From: Blakeslea trispora
Lineage: Eukaryota > Mucoromycota > Mucoromycetes > Mucorales > Choanephoraceae
Direction: 5' to 3'
Assembly (NCBI GenBank): GCA_025331445.1
Contig: JAIWNE010000087.1
Span: 1-64,000 of the forward strand
DNA length: 64,000 nucleotides
The first letter of the stretch is position 1. Each line of letters starts with the position of its first letter. The notes beneath the pieces were generated by a model. It saw only the letters and a program-made list of their open reading frames with translations, did no database searches and was not told where the DNA came from. Below are positions 55,155-64,000 of this stretch, piece after piece. The position numbers were made by a program, and so were the translations under genes.

Positions 55155-56241
55155 CAAGAGAACTTACACTTGTCCATCTATGATACCATTTTCTTTTTTT
55201 TTAAAAAAAAAACGTTTTTTTTGTATTATCTCTATAGACAATTCAAGTATCTGACATGATTGCTATATATCGCAGATAATTTTACAATTGTACACACCCA
55301 TACACATACATATATATATATATAAACTAGAAAGAAAACAATCCAAATGACCTAGCAAGTCTAATGAGACATTGTATAAATAAGCCTTGAAAATAGACTA
55401 GCATGAATGAGAGGAATTGGGATGGAAGTAATCTAGCCATATAGAGTTATGTTTTAATACATGTAAATCTAGCCTTGTTGAATAATGTCTATGCAGAGAA
55501 TCTTATTTATCACTCTTTTTATCTTCTTGTAAATTTTTTTAGAAAGTTGCGATATAACAAATCAAAGCCTCGATCTTGTGAATTGATATGACATTCAAGT
55601 CATGCAGATACATGCAAATACATAGATATATCTCACTATAGAGCAACAAGACAGTTGGTTGTTAGCAGTTGTATATATAACTCATTTTCCATGAAATGGC
55701 TTTTTTCTTTCTCATGCATTACCTGTTTCATGCAAAATCTCGGGAAATGAAAAAAAGAAGGATACAATGAAAACAGTATTGTGTTGCTATTGAACATAAA
55801 GAAATGCTCTATTATATGATGAGAAAAATAAAGAAAGAGTTTCCCTCTTGTTTATGCATTACTTTGCTTGGAGAAGACATGTGAAATTATTATTCATTGG
55901 TCAATACTTAACACTCAGTGAGCCTTCTATCAAAAAAGGAGAAGAGGATAACTTTAAAAAAATAAAAAAGCCTCGTAAAGTCAACTCCTTTTTTTGTCTA
56001 ATCCACTTAAGGCCAACAAAGACATAAGGTCATTGATAAATTGATGTAAAAAAAAAAATTTTTTTATTCTACTGTTTTCTACATTGGTTGGGAACCATTG
56101 AGTTTTCCGGACGATAATTGGCGATAGACATTGAAAATGCTGATGAATGAAAATGTCATCTATAAAACTTGACTTTTTTTCTTTTTTCCTTATTTCTATT
56201 TCTGTCCTTTGCTTTCTTTTCTATTTTATATTCGATCAAAC
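55155..56241. other. Intergenic between CTF8 and the GATA gene
   Basis: About 1.1 kb of AT-rich DNA including a (TA)n run near 55312-55325 and T/A homopolymers at 55193-55220. A pyrimidine-rich leader (56170-56225) precedes the GATA-gene ATG. No coding or RNA feature is recognised. Confidence 0.45.
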
Positions 56242-57502
56242 ATGACAGGTAACATAAGAGAGACCGAAAAGGAAAAAGTAACACAATGTTTACATGTATT
56301 TCATGCAAATTTAGCTTATTGTGCTAACCAAGTATTGAGAACCTCCTCTATGAGTCATGAACAGCACCCTGATGCTCATTCTTCTGTACCTGGTAATGCT
56401 GTTTCAGCCGAAGATTCATCCATCATGTCTCACTCAAACTCGGTTTCCCCTTTGGCAGACTATTCTTTGTCTTATCCTGCTGGACCTCTGGAAAGAGGTT
56501 ATTTTACCTCAACTGCTCCTGCTGTGACCAGTGTACTCTCAGTCATGGATAGTTACTCTGACCGCTTCAACCCAGATGCCATGGCCTACAGTTCGTCCTC
56601 TGGTTCTCCAGATGAACATGATGTTCTTCTCGATAGCTTCCATGGATCTATTACCCCACCTGTTCTGGTGTCCAATGATTCCATTCTGCGATTGTCCGCT
56701 GAGCATATGACACCCCAAGCTTCGTCTCAGTCATTGTACTCCATGCATCGTCATTCTGAGCAACAAGCTCAAGTACTACCAAGCTATTATGATCAAGACT
56801 ATCTAAATCGTCGTTATCACCATTCAAACTCCTTGGTACCCCTCTACCAGTCAGATCTCGATACCCCCACGAGTGCCTCTAGTATGCCGCAGCTAGGTCT
56901 GTCGCAAGACTGCTATGAGTCTCTTAACAAAAAGCCTTGCCATCAACCTGAATGCAGAAGAAACTCGCTCCCAGAACACTTTTGTCAAAAGACTCATTCG
57001 CATTCTACTGAGAGAAAGCATTCAAACAGCAAGAAGCAATCCCGTCATAAGGACAAGAAACGTTGTACCAACTGCCATAACTCTTCTTCCCCCTCATGGA
57101 GACGCAGTATCTCTAAGGATACAAAAGGAAATCTTTTATGCAATGCTTGTGGTCTATAGTAAGTTCCTTTCTTTTTTTTTAATTGCTATTTCCCTATCAT
57201 AATGATGAATCAATCAACTCAACATGTTTCAATAGTGAAAAGACAGCCAAAAAGAAGCGTATGTTGCTCATTCAACCAGACGGAAATACAAAAGTAATCC
57301 GCAAACGAGACTTTAGAGAGTTCAAGTGTTCAAACTGCAAATCAGATACAGGTGCTCGCTGGAGAAGAATCTCCAACAACAAGGAAGATCAAGTTGTTTG
57401 TAAGTTGTTCGATATAAGAATAATCTTTTGAAACACATGAACTAATTCTTTTTTTCTTTTTTCTTAGGTGAGAAATGTGCTCGTTCACTTGCTCGTCGCT
57501 GA
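56242..57502 (+). CDS. Two-finger GATA-type zinc-finger transcription factor
   Basis: Predicted 371-aa protein; exons 56242-57158, 57236-57399 and 57468-57502 in phase. The first two thirds are Ser/His/Gln/Pro-rich low complexity, typical of transactivation regions. The C-terminal third carries two consecutive GATA-like fingers: CTNCHNSSSPSWRR...LLCNACGL and CSNCKSDTGARWRR...VVCEKCARSLARR. The WRR and CNACG motifs are diagnostic. The loops are longer than the common 17-18 residues of fungal GATA fingers: 21 residues in finger one and 20 in finger two. The fingers are separated by a Lys/Arg-rich linker. Targets unknown; fungal GATA factors regulate nitrogen, light, iron or sexual development. 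The introns interrupt both fingers, close to their last cysteine pairs. Confidence 0.9.
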
Positions 57503-58009
57503 TATTTAAACCAGCAATAAGCAGGCTTTCTTTCTTTTCTTTTTCTTTTTTTGCATATTCGTACATTAGTCTCTGTCTCTTTTATATTCATCTTCATTAC
57601 TTGTGCACATATAATAAACATATCCTTATACTTTCTCTATAAGAAAAGACAATGATAAAATCAGTCTACAAGTAGTTTACGTATGCTCACATGACCATCA
57701 ACACAAATGAACCAATAATGGCTTCTAACAAGTAGTTTCCTCTATCCTGTGCCTGACGTTCTTTTTTTTTTTATCTCTTTTTAGGTGTTTTCTACACAAA
57801 CACCTTGTCTCTTTCTCTTTTATTTATTTTTCCATTTTATTCTTTATTTTTTTATTTTAATTCTCTCTCTCTCTTTTCTTTTACATATTTGCTTGTGCCT
57901 GCTTATTCAAAATAGATCTCAACTTGCTTTTTTTTCCGTTTTCTTTTTTTTTTTTTTTCTTTGTTGAATCTCAATCTTACATCTGCTCATCAAGTAACAA
58001 ACGTCATTC
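57503..58009. other. Intergenic, strongly pyrimidine-rich leader
   Basis: About 500 bp; from 57760 to 57965 the plus strand is almost pure C/T, probably the promoter/5' UTR of the next gene. The same pyrimidine-rich leader type precedes several other plus-strand genes in this window. Confidence 0.5.
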
Positions 58010-61000
58010 ATGTTGGCCAAAGAACAAAAGACTATGACAATCGAGGGTCTCCCGTTTCGAGTTCATCTTGACGATGCAAAGGACAAGGTGTTTGTGGCCA
58101 TCTTGAGAGCATTGGTTCTATTGAAAAACACACCTTCTTCCCCTAAAAAGTTAGCTGCTACAATTATAGAACATCACTTAGCAAAACTTGGGTAAGTTCA
58201 ATTGTTTCTCTCCTTACTTTATTTTCTAAACCCCCCCCCTTTTTTTTTTCTACCCCAAAACAATAAAGTGGTCAAACTCCTTTTGCCACTGTCTCTTCCC
58301 GAATCTCCCAACACTTTAAACGTTCCGCAGGCCATGAGCTATCTAGAAGACCATTGCTGATAAAGCATGTAGTTGAAAAACATGCTAGAAAAAGCAGTTA
58401 CTCCATTGATGATAGTCTACTCAAAAGTCCGATCCAGGCCAAGCATGAAATTTCTTTGCGGACCTCTAATTCACCAGCATTAGAAGCAAATGAACAGGAT
58501 ATTGCAGCTGCCATCACAATTACCAAAATGTCCCAACAGCCCCATTTTAAAGAGCCAAAAAAGCAGCCCGAGGTATTGGATTCAACTAGGGACAAATTAC
58601 CTGTGAGCTCGGAACAGGTACCAAAGATAAAGACCAGACAAGAGACAATTCAAGGACATACATTTACCTTGACCAAGCGATGGTTGGGTTATTTGGAACT
58701 ACATGAGCTTGATTCACCTAGTGATATACCAAACACAAAGGTATCCCGATTTACTTCAACAGACCCTAAATTGAATTATAGCTATGTGAATGCAACTCAG
58801 TTACGTAAAGCAGCTATCCCTGTTCTGGGTGAAGGTGTATTTGATATTGAGCGAGAAAGACGAGAAGGAGGTGGCATTGCAGTTGTCATATCCAGTGGCC
58901 CACTTGAAAGTAGTGATGTCTGGTAAGTTTAGTAAGCTTCTTTAACTTTTTAGTGTGCCTCAACCCCCTCTCTCTCTTCTCATATCCTTTTCATAGGATC
59001 CCTTTGGAGAGAGCAAGAGAATTGATGGAGGAATTTGAAATTGAAAGCTCTCCTGGCCTAACAAGGCTTTTAAGTGATGAATTGTTAAGTGAATGCTTTT
59101 CTGATGGTATGTGGCAATTGAATAAAAGAGTAGTGAGAAATCAGGGAGGAGTGTGCGAGACAGATGAATGAGGGAGTCAATAGTAAAATATTTAAGCATC
59201 TTTTTATCAGAAAGTTGCCCTAAAAGGAATATACCCGAGAGTAGAGCTCTCACACCACAAACACACTCATCCTATACAATTCAATCATCATCATCATCAA
59301 AAACACCTATTCGAATTGCACCCACACCACAGAAACTGTCAGAAGAGCTGAACCCGATACCTCAATTAAATATGAACACATTACAGCAGCTCATGATGGC
59401 ACTACCACAATTCATTCAGAGTCCTGCTCAATCAGCTCTTTTCTCTAAAGTACTCACGACATACCTTCAATATCTTGCCACATTTAATTCCGCTCCTCCT
59501 GGACCAAATGAACCCATCGCTCCTCAGACCAACCAAGCTAACTCGAATCATCCTATCAATGACACGAGTCATGTAGCAACTGAGCACGATGATAACAATA
59601 GAAGCAACGAAAGTCAGTTTCTGGACCACAAGATGGAAGATATCGGTGACACGAAATACAATGTACCTGATATACCTACTCCTCCGATGACAGAAATGAC
59701 TTCACCATTTACAATCAAAACAATAGAGCCTACAACACCCTATATGGAAATCACTGTGGTGGATCATGTTGCTGTCTGCATAGCCTTTCTCGTCAAAGAC
59801 GGTCAAGAATATCGTATCATGCGTCGATTGGATACTAGCTATATCAACGGAACTCAATTGCTGATTGCTGGTGGTATTGAGACAGAGAGTGAGCGCAGTA
59901 TGATCCTAAGTTTTGAAATGAGTCGAGTTCGAATGCCTAACCGACAAAGTGACCTCTTTGGTACTTGGATTCCATATCGACGTGCTCATGAATTAGCAGC
60001 CACTTGCTCAATTCAACATATGCTTCATTCATTTCTGGACGATCATGTGGAGCAACTGTTTCCTTCACCTTTACCATCATTTATCAATAATAACAAGCGG
60101 AGAACAAGAACTAATTCTATTTCTTCTACAGACGATGCTATGCGAAACCATCATCTAGCTGCTCTCACATTGGCTGCTCTTAGAAATCCAGTCATTATGC
60201 CAGACTTGCACCGTCATCATTTACCGCAACAACCGCAACAATCACCTTCTGAACTGAATTTAATGGGCACGATTGATCGACAAAACTCTCTCACTCACCC
60301 CAGCAGAACCCTAAAGACAGCAGCCGAATACACCTTGAAAGCACCTCATCTAGGTCATTTCGAAAGCACACAAACCGACATTCAAAAGCATGTAGTCATC
60401 ATTGATAAACCTGCACCTCAAAATCTCCCTGTTGCATCCTTTGGTTCCGAGTTCTCCTTTCTAGATACCCAGGATAGTGACATAGATATCGAGGCAATTA
60501 CCGAAGATGTCAGTGAGGATACCGATACAGATCATGATATTGAAGAAGTACGTAAGGATATGCGTAAACTAAGAGATGCAGCGATTGCCGCTATGGAATT
60601 AGATGATCTGCTTGGTGCGACACAATTACCTCATTCTGAGAAAAATCGTCGTCGAAGTGATGGTCAAGTCAGGTTACCTGAACGCAAGATAGACATGAGA
60701 AAACAGTATCATTCTGAAGAAGAAGAAGAAAGTGAAGAAGACGAAGAAGAAATAGAACGAAAAAGGATGGAGGAAGATGATGAAGATATTCGCTTTTCAT
60801 ATAAGGTATTTGATTTTCAACGAAAGAAACCTGCTGGTTATGTGAGTGGAGGTGGCAAATGGACCGTCAGTACCCATGCCAAGTTATTTGAACCTACTCA
60901 AATCAAGCGCTCAGCTACTTGGCATGGAAAAATGACTCCCGCAGCCAAGCGACAGCGAAAGCCAGACCAAAGCAATGCTTTGAAAAAAGACCATCTTCAA

Positions 61001-61129
61001 AAACCAACAGGAAAAATGTCACTGAAGCGTAAGGTGGCAACGATTGTTACCCATACAGTGGTGGATGAGAACGATGAAGGCGATGAAGTAGATATTGGTG
61101 GTAGTGACAACGATGACGATCTACGTTAA
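58010..61129 (+). CDS. Nuclear regulator with winged-helix (Gds1-like) and tandem KilA-N/APSES-like domains
   Basis: Predicted 954-aa protein; exons 58010-58191, 58269-58922, 58997-59106 and 59211-61129, all in phase. N-terminus (1-90): a winged-helix-like segment VFVAILRALVLLKNTPSSPK..GGQTPFATVSSRISQHFKR, as in Gds1-type proteins. Residues about 188-315 are a KilA-N/APSES-like module: LNYSYVNATQLRKAAIP and SSDVWIPLERARELMEEF. Residues about 494-600 are a second one: IMRRLDTSYINGTQLL and LFGTWIPYRRAHELAATC. The rest is low complexity, with an acidic block around residue 770-830 (EEEEESEEDEEE) and a basic tail. APSES/KilA-N domains bind DNA in fungal cell-cycle and developmental regulators; two copies plus a winged helix suggest a DNA-binding regulator. 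The family name and target are not known to me. Confidence 0.85.
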
Positions 61130-62414
61130 ACTCTGTCTAGAGAAAAAGAAAATGTTAAATATGTATTATGATTCCCCCCCCCCTTTTTTTTTTCCTCTTT
61201 CTTTTACTATAGTGATGCTCTAGTGCTGTAGCAATTCACAATAAAAACAAAGTTAACATGACATGATCTTTTTGTAAACTTGATTTTATGTTTGAATTGT
61301 AAATCAAGATATATTAATGTGTATTGATTTAGTTGAGATAGATGTTTATCTTTGAACCTCTTAAAAGAAAGGTATTTAATAATTTTGTCTTTAAAATGAC
61401 AATGCCCCCCCCCCTTTCTCTTGCCACCATAAACGCTTCTCTTCTTGTCTTAATACTACATTGACATGATTACACTCAAGTAGACACAGGCTTTTAGAAA
61501 TTGTGCATAAACCATCGTACAATTTAGTTTAGAGACAGCTAGAACTTTATAGCTCAAGTCAATTGATCAATGCTTAAATGTAAAACCAGCTATTTCAAGA
61601 GAATTCAGATGTACAAAACATCAAAGATAATGAAGAAAAACTGAGGTTTTTTTTTTTTTTTGCTTAAAGACGTTTTACAAAAGTTAGAAACTAGAGATCA
61701 TTTCAAATATTACCAAAGGTAATCCTGAAATCAAACATTGAACAAGCATTGGTAAAAAGCGACGATGTGATATATAAAGCGTTCAATAAGCCTAGCTAAC
61801 ACATTGAAAGCATGATCAGATTTATATTCATTGACTCTCTTCGCATCAATACTTGAAATAGCAGTATGACATGACACATGTGATAGCAAGATGGTTGCAT
61901 AGGCCTTATAATACCAAGGTAGCAGCATCTAACAAAACAAGCAATGATTCTAGAGATTTCATTATAAGAAAAGACTAAATCATTACTTGGATAAGGATAG
62001 TTCTGAGACATAATCACAAAGGGCTTGTCTATCGTTATCACCTAATCTAAACTGATCTAAACATCCAACGAAACAAGTGAACGAGTATGAAACAGTTATG
62101 CCTGATATATTGAAACACTAATCAAGATTAAAACATATCTTGTCGAGCATAATTATTATCTCTCCAAGATATAAAGTAAGTAAACAATATATCTCCACCT
62201 TATTCAAGGTGGGGGATGAAATCTGGCTACAGCCATCTTTCAATTAAGGTGACCAGTCATCCTAGTAGGAGAACTGCTCATACAGATAAAATCATAACGG
62301 AGTGATTGATTGAAACCGAGATAGAAATAATATATAAACACAACATGGACTTGCAGTAGAATTAGTTCGCTCTCTTTCTTTTTAATAAAAAAATCGAGTT
62401 CCCTCTCATTGAAC
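61130..62414. other. Intergenic left of transposon remnant
   Basis: About 1.3 kb with two poly-C/poly-T tracts (61174-61193 and 61405-61417), a T16 run at 61648-61663 and otherwise AT-rich DNA. Short minus-strand frames (for example 61731-62041) show no family feature. It may contain the undetected end of the transposon to the right. Confidence 0.45.
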
Positions 62415-63110
62415 TTATCTGAGGTCTTCAAGTGTTGCGATACCTTTCAACTCATTGCCTTCATAGTCATTTGGACGGTAGGCGTAGATACGTATTTCTC
62501 TCTGTCTTGACCTGTTGATCTTGATCTATACACATATCCTGTTACTTGTATTTTATTGGTCTTCTGTACTAGATTAGGTGCCTCAAAAGGCGTCTCGCAC
62601 ACCCTATGTTAATAAACTTTCGATCAATTCAAGTTCTTTTTACTCAAATCACTTGATTCCCTTTTAGGAAAAGAAACCAAAACACAGCCATCTTCTTGCA
62701 ACCGCTCAGAGTCTGTAGGATCTATGGCTTGCTTGGAAAACTCGGTAATATCTTCAGTTGGCAAGGCATCATCAACTCCAAATGATATGAGCTTTATGTC
62801 ATCGATAGATTAGGTCTGCCTATTGAGATTTGTTCAACTGTTTGATCCATGTTAATTACTATAGAGAAAGCTATTCTTTTGTAAAGGATCAACTAAATGC
62901 AAATAAAATTGTAAATATTGCACAACAATGTCAAGAATCGATTCTGTATCTTCAATATGCATATTGCATACATCACTTTCATCTGTTCGATTCTTACGCT
63001 CACTGCAAAAATGCCAACAGCCATTTTTTGAAAGACAAAGATGCTGTAGTTTGGAAAGGACTTCCATATTAGTTAGACTTGGGCTACATGGCTTTCAACA
63101 CAGATCCTTC
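62415..63110 (-). pseudogene. Coding-like remnants downstream of the Tnp2-like fragment
   Basis: Minus-strand segments that read like protein but lie in broken frames: about 63067-62850 (HFCSERKNRTDESDVCNM), 62815-62660 (SFGVDDALPTEDITEFS) and 62522-62415 (YAYRPNDYEGNELKGIATL). They follow the transposase fragment in the same orientation and may be its 3' exons or a second transposon gene. No stop-free path joins them. Confidence 0.3.
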
Positions 63111-63370
63111 TTTTTTTTCAAGACAGCCTGTAATGAAGATGTTGACATGTAAGCACGGCCGTTGACACGTATCAATCAAGAGGAAACATAATGCTCAGTA
63201 TGTCTTACAGAGTGATTTTATGAAACAAAGGACTTGAGCAAAATATTTTAGTTGGATATTCCAAAATGCGAATAATTTCGAAAGATTTCTCTTCAGACAA
63301 CTTTAGTTTATTCAAAAAACAGAACACAAGAAAAAGTATATAGATAACAAAAAGAAGCAAAGGAAGAAAT

Positions 63371-64000
63371 TTAGCTGGAAGTATAATGAGCAACAGAAGC
63401 ATAATCGTTTGAGAATATAATAGACTGCACTTTATCCATGTAAGTTTTTTCGAGACCTGACTTGTGGTTGGTACTGATGTTCTTAACAAATAAGTTGTTT
63501 CTTTCAAAACCAAAGCCTCAGAAGCAAGAGATTGGTCCAAACTTGTAGATGCACTGACGAAGATGGAGCATGAAGAGAAAATTTGGTGTTACAGCTTGTT
63601 TGCCAAAGCGTTGTTCAAAGCCTTTTGCGAAAGTAAGAAGATGGCTATGCATAACTTCTATGTCGGATTTTCTAATAGCTTTGCTATTAAGGATCTTAAG
63701 TGCATTTATAAGATGCATGATCAAAGAGTGATCAGAGGCATCGAGCAAGGGCGGGCTGAGGACATGTTCGGCAACAGAGGTCATGAAATCTTTAAGTTCG
63801 GAAGCTTTAACATACGCAAAGTTTTCTTTGGCGATTTTTCTGGCCAAGGGACCACAGGAAGCATGATGGTTGTATTCAATCTTGTCTTGCATTATAGCTT
63901 TTATTTTAAGAAAGGCATCCCTGGGTAGCATCGTTTTTAGAGCCTTCTTGGCAACACCAAGGTATAAAGCGTGCATGGGCTCAATGGTAATCAGATCGTA
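63371..64000 (-). pseudogene. Tnp2/DUF4218-type (CACTA/Plavaka-like) transposase fragment, runs off right edge
   Basis: Minus-strand coding remnant entering from the right edge. It contains EPMHALYLGVAKKAL (the D/E-P-M-H motif of Tnp2-type transposases) and a DUF4218-like region: DHSLIMHLINALKIL, HLLTFAKGFEQRFGKQAVTPN, FMLHLRQCIYKFGPISCF, then GFGFERNNLFVKN. The frame is interrupted by a TGA at 63518-63520 exactly where family members have a Trp after GPxxxF, and ends at a TAA at 63371-63373. This identifies a class II element of the CACTA-related type in decay. The catalytic core and terminal repeats lie outside the window or were not recognised. Confidence 0.65.

Noticed and set aside
61731..62041. 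Minus-strand frames left of the transposon remnant
   Set aside because: No similarity to known domains, and the frames overlap each other in different phases.
1..64000. tRNA genes, rRNA genes, CRISPR arrays, bacterial operons
   Set aside because: No B-box-like GGTTCGAATCC context, no rRNA signature and no regularly spaced identical repeats; gene structure is eukaryotic.

Overview
The window is nuclear DNA of a fungus, most likely an early-diverging filamentous one (Mucoromycota, probably Mucorales). The evidence is AT-rich intergenic DNA, many short spliceosomal introns (mostly about 50-80 nt, GT-AG with a few GC-AG), fungal housekeeping proteins (Dbp4, Dbp9, Cgr1, Mga2/Spt23, Ngg1, Sec2, Mss4, Gpi11, Ngs1-like), an IP3-receptor channel (not found in Dikarya) and a Gcr1-like DNA-binding protein. 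All exon boundaries given here were set by hand from splice signals, reading frame and family conservation.

Layout. 0-1.5 kb: C-terminal end of an inositol-trisphosphate-receptor-like Ca2+ channel. 3.2-6.1 kb: Gcr1-like DNA-binding protein divergent from an MFS transporter. 6.5-7.4 kb: Mutator-like transposase relic with a SWIM zinc finger. 7.7-11.7 kb: DBP4 helicase, a small SET protein and RPS14. 12.7-14.5 kb: decayed PIF1/Helitron-type helicase. 16.3-17.7 kb: eIF3g. 18.7-21.2 kb: a USP12/46-CreB type deubiquitinase. 21.7-26.9 kb: a PA-TM-RING ubiquitin ligase tail-to-tail with an Mga2/Spt23-like factor. 27.6-28.8 kb: FAD oxidoreductase. 29.5-31.2 kb: solo LTR and a Tc1/mariner relic.

31.6-36.2 kb is the most unusual part: a near-perfect 4.57-kb palindrome with two 2,269-bp arms around a 33-bp spacer. 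Each arm carries the same intact 478-aa gene, head-to-head, with a PD-(D/E)XK-like signature and a basic C-terminal tail. The outer flanks hold degenerate subterminal repeats, and the two outer borders differ.

36.5-61.1 kb is gene-dense: GPI11/PIG-F, NGG1/ADA3, CGR1, RPS15, DBP9, SEC2 (with an apparent 1-nt frameshift near its end), an Ngs1-like GH3-GNAT fusion, MSS4-type PIP5K, CTF8 with G1/S-type promoter sites, a two-finger GATA factor and a winged-helix/tandem KilA-N-like regulator. The right edge (62.4-64 kb) is a decaying Tnp2/DUF4218-type transposon on the minus strand.

Functionally the genes are mostly unlinked housekeeping genes. There is a loose concentration of ribosome-biogenesis and translation genes (DBP4, RPS14, eIF3g, CGR1, RPS15, DBP9) and of chromatin and transcription factors (SET protein, Mga2-like, Ada3, GATA, KilA-N). 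Transposon relics sit in the gene-poor gaps. I saw no tRNA, rRNA or CRISPR array.
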